From Alkalihalobacterium sp048323755 (GTDB lineage: Bacteria > Bacillota > Bacilli > Bacillales > Bacillaceae_F): DNA of 64,000 bases. Under the pieces are notes generated by a model. That model was not told the origin of the DNA. It saw only the letters and a list, made by a program, of their open reading frames with translations, and did not search any database. Location of the stretch: contig NZ_JBLWFS010000006.1 in NCBI RefSeq assembly GCF_048323755.1, positions 62,001-126,000 on the forward strand, written 5' to 3'. The translations under genes and the position numbers were made by a program. Positions 16,971 to 24,577 of this stretch are shown one piece after another (position 1 is the first letter of the stretch; every line of letters starts with the position of its first letter).

Positions 16971-17125
16971 AAAAAAACGCTTCTTAAATAAAGCTAACAC
17001 GGCTCTATTTCAAAGAAAGCGTCTAGACTATCGGCAGGTCCTCTACCAAAATCATCTTCATCTTCTTGACCAACAATAAATATATGCAGACTGGATAACA
17101 GGTTCGCTGTCCCACATCTTACAAA
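16971..17125 (-). ncRNA. structured leader with terminator upstream of the chemoreceptor gene
   Basis: Between the A/T-rich upstream region and the chemoreceptor SD lies about 150 nt of more structured sequence. It contains possible stems GGACAG/CUGUUAUCC, GGUAG(AGGAC)CUGCC and GUCUAGAC. The end is a long interrupted hairpin (CGCTTCTT at 16978-16985 with AAGAAAGCG at 17013-17021, plus inner AAATAAAGC/GCTCTATTT) followed by seven T, only 40 bp before the ATG. That is riboswitch or attenuator architecture. I do not recognise the class; the GGUAG...CCGAU hairpin recalls one stem of GEMM RNAs, but the GEMM core is absent. Confidence 0.45.
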
Positions 17126-17388
17126 TATTTAGCAAAAGCATATGATTTTTTTACTACTTGTTTTATAGTTCCAAGTAAATTATACCTAGTATTTTTTTAA
17201 TTTCAATAGTAAATCCACTAAATTTCGACAAAATTTTAATAAATTCGAATACTATAATAGCAAATATTTAACTATATTTTGGACTTTATAGTTTGGTATA
17301 TATTTTTCAGCAGAATCTTAGGTAATTCAATCTCATCTACAGAATTTAAAGTACTTTATTACCGCAAAACAATTTTCACGAAAAAAAA

Positions 17389-17428
17389 GTGACCCCACAA
17401 GTTCAATGCACTCAGGGTCACCTTTTTT
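17389..17428. terminator. bidirectional hairpin with T-runs on both sides
   Basis: GTGACCC (17389-17395) with GGGTCAC (17415-17421), flanked by eight A on the left and seven T on the right. No certain gene ends here; it may close a short minus-strand transcript beginning near 17500. Confidence 0.7.
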
Positions 17429-17599
17429 TGAGAATATCGTACTCAAATAATCCAATAGTGTGCTCAAGAAAAGGGTTAGGGTTTTCATAAGATTTACCCC
17501 ACCCTTTTTGATTTTAATGTGTATTGCGTTTATAAAATTTAAACAACCGTCCATTCGTCATCCATATGAAAATCATTTTCCTTCCTTTTTCATTTGTTT

Positions 17600-17676
17600 G
17601 TCCTTCATCTGCTTTATGAAGGACACTTCGCTTGATGTTCTTCCCCGTTTTGTCCTTCATCAGCTCTATGAAGGAC
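17600..17676. repeat. twin GTCCTTCAT/ATGAAGGAC palindromes
   Basis: Two copies of GTCCTTCAT-7 nt-ATGAAGGAC (17600-17624 and 17652-17676), 52 bp apart, each flanked by TTTG/CA and with nearly the same loop (CTGCTTT, CAGCTCT). No supported gene covers them. Confidence 0.75.
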
Positions 17677-17844
17677 ATTTTGTCTTTGTTGCAATAAATC
17701 TGTCTTGTTCCGTAAGAGTATCTTTTTCATATGAAATGGTAGCCCTCCTGTACATACCAATTACATACTTCTGCATCAAATATCCAGAAATAATACTTGC
17801 TATTCCACCTGTTACACCTACAAGTAGTGTAAGTAACTAAAAAA

Positions 17845-17871
17845 GCTAACAGCAGATTTTTAGCTGTTAGC
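17845..17871. terminator. terminator after pssA
   Basis: GCTAACAGC (17845-17853) with GCTGTTAGC (17863-17871), with A-rich sequence on the left giving a T-run on the minus strand and TTTTT on the right. Confidence 0.85.
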
Positions 17872-17901
17872 CTTTTTCATCATCTCATTCGATACCATGT
17901 T

Positions 17902-18594
17902 CTATTCAATATCCTTTTTACTCTTACCTTTCACCAACCGATACGTTACGTAAGCAATGTACAAAGGAGTAGCAATATAGATCAAGTATGGAAATTGACC
18001 ATAAAACCCTTTGTAAATGACAAATAGTGCGCACCCAAAAAAGATCGTCACAATTGTCCCATATTTCGGTAACGGGATTTCTTTTAAGCTTGGTATACGT
18101 AACTTACTAACCATTAAAAAGCACAGTCCTGTAAATACGACCGATGTAATAATATTAGGGATTAGTTCTCCAAATAAAGTGAGGATTGCTAAAATTCCAC
18201 CAGCAGCAGTAATTGGGACACCGATAAAATAATTCATCGATGATTTCGTACTCACATTAAACCGAGCTAAGCGATAAGCCCCAAACAGCGGAAATAAACC
18301 AGCAACCATAAAGCCTATTAACCCAAATTGATAAAAGGATGTATAATACACTAAAAAGGAAGGGGCAACACCGAACGTCACGATATCAGCTAATGAGTCT
18401 AACTCTTTTCCTAAAGCACTTTCTGCTTTTAACATTCGGGCTACTCGTCCATCCATACTGTCTAACATCATTCCGATAATAATTAAGATGGCTGCATTTT
18501 TGTATTGCCCTGTTGCAGCATACCCGATCGATAGGAAACCACAATACAAATTCCCTAACGTAAAAAGGTTCGGGATGCTTTTTGTAAATCGCAT
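17902..18594 (-). CDS. pssA: CDP-diacylglycerol-serine O-phosphatidyltransferase
   Basis: A 230-residue membrane enzyme that makes phosphatidylserine from CDP-diacylglycerol and serine, the first step to phosphatidylethanolamine. The CDP-alcohol phosphatidyltransferase signature is complete: D48-G49-x2-A52-R53-x8-G62-x3-D66-x3-D70. The N-terminus (IPNLFTLGNLYCGFLSI) is the PssA hallmark, and six to eight helices follow. In B. subtilis pssA is followed by ybfM and psd; here no psd is adjacent and the gene stands alone with its own terminator. Confidence 0.93.
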   Translation of the reverse strand: MRFTKSIPNLFTLGNLYCGFLSIGYAATGQYKNAAILIIIGMMLDSMDGRVARMLKAESALGKELDSLADIVTFGVAPSFLVYYTSFYQFGLIGFMVAGLFPLFGAYRLARFNVSTKSSMNYFIGVPITAAGGILAILTLFGELIPNIITSVVFTGLCFLMVSKLRIPSLKEIPLPKYGTIVTIFFGCALFVIYKGFYGQFPYLIYIATPLYIAYVTYRLVKGKSKKDIE

Positions 18595-18808
18595 ATGTTG
18601 TCACCACGCTACTTAAGTTAATTTTCCTTATGAACCAATCCATACTTCTGATCGTTCATTAACAATTACATCATTGTTCTTATTAATAAGAGGAATGTGT
18701 ATCTTAATAAAAGCAAAAATAACCTGTTCTGTCAAAGATTTATTTGTTAATTTTCCAATAATCTCCATAAAACAAACATTTCGTCGAATTATAAAACTAA
18801 GTAAAAAG

Positions 18809-18833
18809 AGGCTGTATCTGATTGATACAGCCT
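18809..18833 (-). terminator. terminator of the 22-18.8 kb operon
   Basis: AGGCTGTATC (18809-18818) with GATACAGCCT (18824-18833), followed on the minus strand by CTTTTTAC. Confidence 0.85.
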
Positions 18834-18852
18834 TATTCTAGTATTCACTTTA

Positions 18853-20886
18853 TTACTCAAAATACTCTTTAACAAACTTCGGCTCCTTGCCTTCAGCAAA
18901 TGTATAGAAGTCAGGGTATGAATGTTGATGATAGTAGTATCCAATAATGTATCTTCCGTCACCACCCCACTGTGACAATTGTAACGCTTCTTCTAATTGT
19001 TCAGGCCCTTCAATTTTTAATCCCTTTTGTTGCATTTTGATGTTTTCCTCTAATTCATATTTGCGTATATAATCATACATATCCATATGCTCATCCATCT
19101 TAAAAACAATCGCATGTGAAATGTCATCAGGTGTCACTCTCGCTTGGTCTCGTAAGCCTTTTTGTTCGAGCCAACGATCCATTTCATCGTAGGATTTTTT
19201 CCATACGGTATTAATTCTCTTTTCATTTGCCCATAAATATTCAATATAAGCCCAAGGTTCACGTCTATCATTCATATCTTCGTACGTTTCTGCTTCAATT
19301 TCAGATGTGAGTACTTGATGGAACTCTTTCAATTCTTCAGGATCAGTTAAGACCACTCTTTTCCCTAAATGCGTGTGTAATGAGATTCGATCGAGCGTGG
19401 ATAAATCATCATCAACGGTCAACACTGGATTTTGATTACGCCTATGTTCTTTTGTTTGATAAATTGGCTTGTAGAATTCATCGTATACTTCCATGGGGAT
19501 ACGATACTGTCTTACAAGGGTCTTACCGCTTTCTAAGTCATATCCGAACACAACAAACCCTGTGTCTCCACTATAATTTTCAATCATAGCCTGGTCACGA
19601 ACAATTTGTTCGTGTAAGCGACGAATGTTTTTTATATTCTCTTCTTCCTTATAGGAATAGGACAGTCTAATATCTGATTCTTTGTCACGCCTAGAATTAT
19701 TTGACTCCTCTTGCCCTTCCATTTTCAGCTCATCTAATAGAGGGTATATACCATTAGACATGTAGATTTGATTAACATTCGCTAAATCTGGAACTTTTTT
19801 CTCGTATCCTAAAATATCAAACTGCATGATAAAAGCTACTAAAATGATAGCAACCGTATAAATTGCATAGCCTTTCCATTTCGCAAACACTCGCCACGAC
19901 TTTTCTAAGATCATTTCAGCAATAAAATAACCAATAATGGATCCTGCGATATAACCAAAGATAATCCATCCTATTTGTTGATGTTGCATTGCTCCAAAAT
20001 AGAGCCCACCAACTAACATGGAACAAACCGTAACTCCATATTTAAATATTGGGCGCAGTGAACGGAAGGCAATCGCCTGCGTCGCACTTTCCACACTTCG
20101 ATTTTTATAAACGAATAACGCGGTTACATAGAAAAAGGTGATAAACAAAAGATAGGCGATGATCTCTAGTCCAGTTAAAGGTGTATGAATAACTTCAACA
20201 ATCCGTACAAACGGTAGTATTCTTTCGATGTTTTGCATTAAATAATATTCACCGGCAAAACCAAACAAGAAGAACTCAAGATTCATGAGGAAGAGTACCG
20301 TTATTCCAGTTGGGAAGATTAGCATGATATAAATAAGTGCCCCATGTAATACAGACATCCCTGTGAGCATGGCAACAAAAACACCTGCTAAGAAAACAAA
20401 AACACTAAATAACAATGATACTCCCATCCAACTAAAAACAGAAGAAAACGATAATAATTCTCCAGCTGGTAAGACATTTCCTAAAATCCAAGCAATTAAT
20501 CCTGTTAAAAAAATCGGGACAAATAGAATGACAATCCCTAATAAAACATGTTGGTTATATAAACTTTCTCTTTTTACCGGTAAGCTATGTACAAAGTCAC
20601 TTGATGCTTTAACTTGAATATAGCGAAAGATAAAAATTGAAAGTAATACAGGCATTAAAAACATTAAGAAGATTTGGAACTCGATAGAAACCTCAAATAA
20701 ACTCGTGATAGGCCTCGTAAAAAAGGGATGCTCATGTCCATCTCTCGTATAGGCCATTAAGAGCTGCAACGGCAATGCAAATAATAAGCATATAAAGTAC
20801 GCAATTCCAACCCAGCCGACACTTCTTAAATCTTGGATGAATATACCTCGATTAAACGATAATGTTTTCGATAGCATAACCGACAT
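18853..20886 (-). CDS. large ABC permease-like protein (DUF6449-type)
   Basis: A 677-residue protein. The first 370 residues contain about ten membrane helices with the ABC-2 look (KASSDFVHSLPVKRESLYNQHVL, a conserved segment of Bacillus YtrC/D-like permeases). The last 300 residues form a soluble, probably extracytoplasmic domain (LSYSYKEEENIKNIRRLHEQI..., GRYIIGYYYHQHSYPDFYTF). It overlaps the ATPase gene by 35 bp and ends the operon. It most likely forms the channel for the ATPase at 20852. The substrate is unknown. Confidence 0.8.
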   Translation of the reverse strand: MSVMLSKTLSFNRGIFIQDLRSVGWVGIAYFICLLFALPLQLLMAYTRDGHEHPFFTRPITSLFEVSIEFQIFLMFLMPVLLSIFIFRYIQVKASSDFVHSLPVKRESLYNQHVLLGIVILFVPIFLTGLIAWILGNVLPAGELLSFSSVFSWMGVSLLFSVFVFLAGVFVAMLTGMSVLHGALIYIMLIFPTGITVLFLMNLEFFLFGFAGEYYLMQNIERILPFVRIVEVIHTPLTGLEIIAYLLFITFFYVTALFVYKNRSVESATQAIAFRSLRPIFKYGVTVCSMLVGGLYFGAMQHQQIGWIIFGYIAGSIIGYFIAEMILEKSWRVFAKWKGYAIYTVAIILVAFIMQFDILGYEKKVPDLANVNQIYMSNGIYPLLDELKMEGQEESNNSRRDKESDIRLSYSYKEEENIKNIRRLHEQIVRDQAMIENYSGDTGFVVFGYDLESGKTLVRQYRIPMEVYDEFYKPIYQTKEHRRNQNPVLTVDDDLSTLDRISLHTHLGKRVVLTDPEELKEFHQVLTSEIEAETYEDMNDRREPWAYIEYLWANEKRINTVWKKSYDEMDRWLEQKGLRDQARVTPDDISHAIVFKMDEHMDMYDYIRKYELEENIKMQQKGLKIEGPEQLEEALQLSQWGGDGRYIIGYYYHQHSYPDFYTFAEGKEPKFVKEYFE

Positions 20887-21751
20887 CCCTCATTTCATAT
20901 ATAAAAATCTCTTCAAGCGTTAAAGGTAAAACGTCAAAAATAGCCGGTTTGAACGATTGAATATGAGACGCCACCTTTTTCTGATTGCCTCTTACAATAT
21001 AAAGGCGTACACTGCCGCGTTCTTCTTTATACAACACATCAAATCCATGTAAAAAGATCGGTGGTACTTCATGTTTGAAGGCGACTTGGATTTTATGAAT
21101 ATCTGATTTTAAATCATCTAGGTCTTTTTCAATCATCAGCTCCCCGTGATGAAGTATTCCAATTTGATCACACAGGTCCTCTACTTCTCTCAGGTTATGT
21201 GAAGAAATCATAATCGTCATTTCTCGATCAGCTACATCCTGTATCAGGAGATTTTTTACTTTATTCCTCATAACCGCATCGAGCCCATCGAGCGGTTCAT
21301 CCAATATGAGCACCTCAGGCATTGTTGATAAAACTAACCAAAATGCTACTTGTCGCTGCATCCCCTTGGATAAACGATGGATTTTTTTATCGACATCAAT
21401 CGGAAACACTTCTTGTAATCTTTGAAAACGCTCTTCGTTCCAGTTAACATACATACTTTTATAGAAATCAGCAGCCTGCTTAATGGTCGTGTTTGGAAAG
21501 AAAAATAAAGAATCTGCTAAAAAAATAACGGATTGCTTCCGGTCTACATTTTCAAAAATAGGCTCACCGTTAATGAGAACTTCTCCTGAATCTTGTTTGT
21601 AAATACCCGCAATCATTTTCATTAAGGTCGTCTTCCCTGCACCATTAGAACCGAGAAGCCCGTAGATGGAACCTTTTGAGATTCGTAGATTTAAATTCTT
21701 AACCGCTTCTGTTCCCTCAAATTCTTTGCAAAGTTTTTTCACTTCAATCAC
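20852..21751 (-). CDS. ABC transporter ATP-binding protein (YtrB-like)
   Basis: A 299-residue ATPase with Walker A GSNGAGKTT at about 34-42, signature LSKGMQRQVAF at about 138, Walker B VLILDEPLDGLD and the switch His in ISSHNLREVEDLCDQ. The tail after residue 220 is a variable domain. It overlaps the GntR gene by 8 bp and the permease gene by 35 bp, so all three are translationally coupled, which is the ytr-type order regulator-ATPase-permease. Confidence 0.9.
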   Translation of the reverse strand: MIEVKKLCKEFEGTEAVKNLNLRISKGSIYGLLGSNGAGKTTLMKMIAGIYKQDSGEVLINGEPIFENVDRKQSVIFLADSLFFFPNTTIKQAADFYKSMYVNWNEERFQRLQEVFPIDVDKKIHRLSKGMQRQVAFWLVLSTMPEVLILDEPLDGLDAVMRNKVKNLLIQDVADREMTIMISSHNLREVEDLCDQIGILHHGELMIEKDLDDLKSDIHKIQVAFKHEVPPIFLHGFDVLYKEERGSVRLYIVRGNQKKVASHIQSFKPAIFDVLPLTLEEIFIYEMRDVGYAIENIIV

Positions 21752-22133
21752 TTTCTTCTCCCCCCTTCACTGTCTCCTCAGCGATTGCAACTAGAGATAA
21801 AATATCCTCTTTTTTCATTCCTAGATACATAGCTTCTGATAAAAGCTTCACCAATTCTTCTTTCATCTTCTTCACCTTTTCATCATTTTTCGTTTCTGAT
21901 TGAGGAGCAACATACTTTCCCTTGCCTGGAACCGAGTAGATGTATCCTTGGTGTTCTAACTCACGGTATGCTTTTTGAATCGTATTTGGGTTAATCGTTA
22001 ATTCTTGTGCTAAAGCTCTAACTGAAGGTAGTTGTTGATCAGCTACAAACACCTCATGGATAATCAACTCTTTCAATTTTTCAACTAACTGCTCATAAAT
22101 GGGTTTTCTACTTCGGATGTCTAATTGAAACAT
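21744..22133 (-). CDS. GntR-family repressor, YtrA subfamily
   Basis: A 129-residue protein with winged helix (PIYEQLVEKLKELIIHEVF...LPSVRALAQELTINPNTIQKAYRELEHQGYIYSVPGKG) and a short tail (KMKEELVKLLSEAMYLGMK) with no effector-binding domain. It is the first gene of the operon, with AGGAGG just upstream. The inverted repeat at 22214-22240 is the likely operator. YtrA homologues repress their own operon and respond to cell-wall-active agents. Confidence 0.9.
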   Translation of the reverse strand: MFQLDIRSRKPIYEQLVEKLKELIIHEVFVADQQLPSVRALAQELTINPNTIQKAYRELEHQGYIYSVPGKGKYVAPQSETKNDEKVKKMKEELVKLLSEAMYLGMKKEDILSLVAIAEETVKGGEESD

Positions 22134-22213
22134 GACTTCCTCCTTTCTAGGAAGCTTACTTTTATAGCTGTTGTAACTTTCTTATTTAAACCATTTAACG
22201 TATTATGATCACT

Positions 22214-22240
22214 AACTGTACTATTTACCCTATTACAGTT
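22214..22240. promoter_or_regulatory. YtrA-type operator
   Basis: AACTGTA (22214-22220), 13 bp, TACAGTT (22234-22240). The spacing and TGTA/TACA ends fit the known YtrA operator plan (half-sites separated by 13 bp). It lies about 80 bp upstream of the regulator start. Confidence 0.65.
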
Positions 22241-22416
22241 CTAATTATATATGACAAAATTGAGTTTGCAACCATTTTTTTCTAATATTTTGTTCATGTT
22301 CGGAGTGAACACAAAATAGAGATGCCAATTACATGATGATTAGCACCTCTTTTTGTATGGAGACAGCAGCTTGTACTTAGTTTTTTCATAGAATGATAAC
22401 TTTTGATAAGAAAAGC

Positions 22417-22607
22417 AAAAGGGGACTCCAGAAGCCCTTATTTGTGATAAAACCAATGATTTTTACAGTTTAGGGACCCCACAGGCCCTTATTTACTAAA
22501 AAGACAGTCTTTTGCTCAAAGAATACTACAAATAAGGTCCTCTCAGTGCCCTAACATTGTTAAAATGCTAGATCCCAAGAAAATAAGGTCTTCTCAGTGC
22601 CATAAAA
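22417..22607. repeat. four copies of a 26-bp AAATAAGG repeat in two convergent pairs
   Basis: Minus-strand copies at 22417-22443 and 22469-22494 (AAATAAGGGC-TC..GTCCC) and plus-strand copies at 22530-22554 and 22581-22607 (AAATAAGGTCyTCTCAGTGCC). Start-to-start spacing is 52 and 51 bp, with about 25 bp of unrelated filler. The region is non-coding and lies upstream of the GntR operon and downstream of the acetyltransferase gene. Confidence 0.75.
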
Positions 22608-22645
22608 AGGTTAGTACTTAAATTCCAACCGGATCGACTTCACAA

Positions 22646-23434
22646 TCATGACAGTACTCCTCGATGGTATTTTTGATAGGTAGCTAAAGCTTTTTTATAT
22701 AATGCCGCGTCCATGCCAAACCGTTCTGTTACCCAATACTCCATTTCTTTTTTAGTAAGCTCATTTTGCGTAGTTCCTGTTTTGATATGTTGTTTAAGCG
22801 TTTGATTTTTTATTGAAGTGGGAACGCCATCAATGTATCCAAAAATTTGGATTTCTTTTAAAACGGGTGAGACCTTCCAGTCATTTGAACGGTTGATGTG
22901 CACCTTCATCTCATCTATACGAACCAAGTCTGTTCGAAGAATTTTCGTTGGCCCTGGAGTTCTAGTGATCGTAATTTCGTTTTCTTCGACTTTATACACA
23001 AATAGTTCCCGTTCATTTTTTACCTGAAATGACTGAGAGATGGGATAGGCTTGAAACAATGGTGCACCAAAACCGACATCTACATAATAGGGTTGATCTA
23101 AATCAACTCGTAAACATAAATGACCAGAGTCCATATACATATAATTCACTTCATATCCGAGATGGGTCAGTAGCCAATGAAGCACAACGGAATGTGACCA
23201 ACACGTTCCTCCCATTCCTTGATGAATAATCCGCTTAAAGTATCGTTCAATAGGCGGTAAAAACTGTTCTGTCTCATTTCCTTCTTCCCAGTCAAGCACC
23301 TTCGAAAGCGTTTCCCATTTAATTTTCAGTTGATAATTTTTAATCATCTCATTTAAGAATGCTAGATTTGCATCTTGTCTTTCAACAGATAAAAAGTCTA
23401 ATATTTGGTCCGCTAGCTTCATTTGTTCATTCAT
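22646..23434 (-). CDS. arylamine N-acetyltransferase family protein
   Basis: A 262-residue protein with the NAT catalytic triad: Cys78 in GGTCWSH, His105 in SGHLCLRV and Asp119 in YYVDVGFG. The RFGMD and LRTDLVRI segments also fit. These enzymes transfer acetyl from acetyl-CoA to arylamines or hydrazines, probably in detoxification. The start is the ATG at 23434, 9 nt after GGGAGAGGGG; the TTG at 23455 lies inside that SD. Sequence identity to well-studied NATs looks low, so the acceptor is unknown. Confidence 0.85.
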   Translation of the reverse strand: MNEQMKLADQILDFLSVERQDANLAFLNEMIKNYQLKIKWETLSKVLDWEEGNETEQFLPPIERYFKRIIHQGMGGTCWSHSVVLHWLLTHLGYEVNYMYMDSGHLCLRVDLDQPYYVDVGFGAPLFQAYPISQSFQVKNERELFVYKVEENEITITRTPGPTKILRTDLVRIDEMKVHINRSNDWKVSPVLKEIQIFGYIDGVPTSIKNQTLKQHIKTGTTQNELTKKEMEYWVTERFGMDAALYKKALATYQKYHRGVLS

Positions 23435-23538
23435 ATTTTCAAGCCCCTCTCCCAAGTTCTTATCCTTAGTTTATCAAGGAAGAACACAAATTCCGCCGAT
23501 CAGAAGATGGATCATTTCTACAACTTTTGATGTAGGAT

Positions 23539-24552
23539 TTACAAACATCTCATCACCGTATCTCCAAAACTACGAATATCAGCTAGATAGTCATATCCTT
23601 TAGGAGAGCCGAAGCTATTTAACATCCGCACGACAACTATATCATGTTTGGGTATGACCAATAGAGCAACATTCGTATACCCTAAAATTTGATAGGCCCC
23701 TTTCGGAATAAGCGGACCAAGTTCAGACTGTAAAGCAGGCAAGTCTTTTACAAACCATAGAAAGCCGTTTTGTGGTAGATCTCGGTCTACTAACCGTGGG
23801 GATTGAAGAGCTGTTGCGAGTTCAATTATTTCTTTTACTACCTTTTGTTCTCCATTTATTTCTCCCTGTTTTAAATGAAGGTACCCCCAGTAGGCAAGTT
23901 CCCGGGTAGACACATACATATTCATCTTATCGCCTTCAGTACTTTCACTTGTCACCCAATTTCGATCATTCGGTTCACGGATTACATCGACTAGCTTTTC
24001 ATTTGACTTAACATACCAGCCAGTTTCATGAAAATCGACTCGTTTAAACACTTCTTTCTGGAGAATTTCCGCTATCGTTTTACCAGTTGTCACCTTAATT
24101 ACCGCTGCTAAAAGATCTATACTAACCATACGGTACGCCCAGCTGGTACCAGCAGGAAATTCACGAAAAAGAGTTCCGTCTTTCATATGAAGTCCATGTG
24201 TATGGGTTAGGAGAAGCCGAATCGTTGTTCCTTCTAAAACATTTCTATCATGGTCGCTCAGATAGATTGTTACGAGATCATCCATTGAATGAATGTACCC
24301 ATTATAAACCGCATAGGCAACCGCAAATCCGATATAGCTTTTCCGCACCGAAGCTACATGAAATTGGGAGTCTGCTTGAATCGGTCTCGCTAACGGACCA
24401 ATGGAATGGTTTCCCCAATACTGTTCTGTTACGATCTTGTCCTTAGAAATAACGATACACGCCGAACCAGACCAATTGACAGCCTTTTGCGTTTTTTCAA
24501 TATGTTTCAGCACAGGGGTAAATCGATCGGTTAATTGTTTTCGCAAATTCAT
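23539..24552 (-). CDS. serine hydrolase, beta-lactamase class C fold
   Basis: A 337-residue cytoplasmic protein with the SxxK catalytic pair (S68-V-R-K71, in FHVASVRKSYIGFAVAY) and family segments IRLLLTHTHGLH and FLWFVKDLP. The second motif, normally YxN, is WAYRMVSID here, and no clear KTG/HxG box is visible. It is therefore more likely an esterase or peptidase-type member, or a degenerate one, than a beta-lactamase. Its stop is 84 bp from the NAT gene and its start 26 bp from the peptidase stop, so the three may be one transcript. Confidence 0.8.
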   Translation of the reverse strand: MNLRKQLTDRFTPVLKHIEKTQKAVNWSGSACIVISKDKIVTEQYWGNHSIGPLARPIQADSQFHVASVRKSYIGFAVAYAVYNGYIHSMDDLVTIYLSDHDRNVLEGTTIRLLLTHTHGLHMKDGTLFREFPAGTSWAYRMVSIDLLAAVIKVTTGKTIAEILQKEVFKRVDFHETGWYVKSNEKLVDVIREPNDRNWVTSESTEGDKMNMYVSTRELAYWGYLHLKQGEINGEQKVVKEIIELATALQSPRLVDRDLPQNGFLWFVKDLPALQSELGPLIPKGAYQILGYTNVALLVIPKHDIVVVRMLNSFGSPKGYDYLADIRSFGDTVMRCL

Positions 24553-24577
24553 GACATTACCTTCTTTCTAAACATCA

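Noticed and set aside
16971..17125. Known GEMM (c-di-GMP) riboswitch
   Set aside because: The conserved GEMM core is missing; only one hairpin looks alike, so I leave the class open.
17680..17835. Minus-strand frame with a membrane-like segment (VGVTGGIASIISGYLMQKYV)
   Set aside because: It looks protein-like but has no start codon with SD, and a stop and the pssA terminator stand directly upstream. At most a remnant.
17460..17840. Plus-strand frame of 126 codons
   Set aside because: It runs through two palindromes and a terminator, has no SD and an improbable Cys/Phe-rich composition; probably chance.
22417..22607. CRISPR array
   Set aside because: Only two units per orientation, repeats differ between units and orientation flips; no cas genes in the window.
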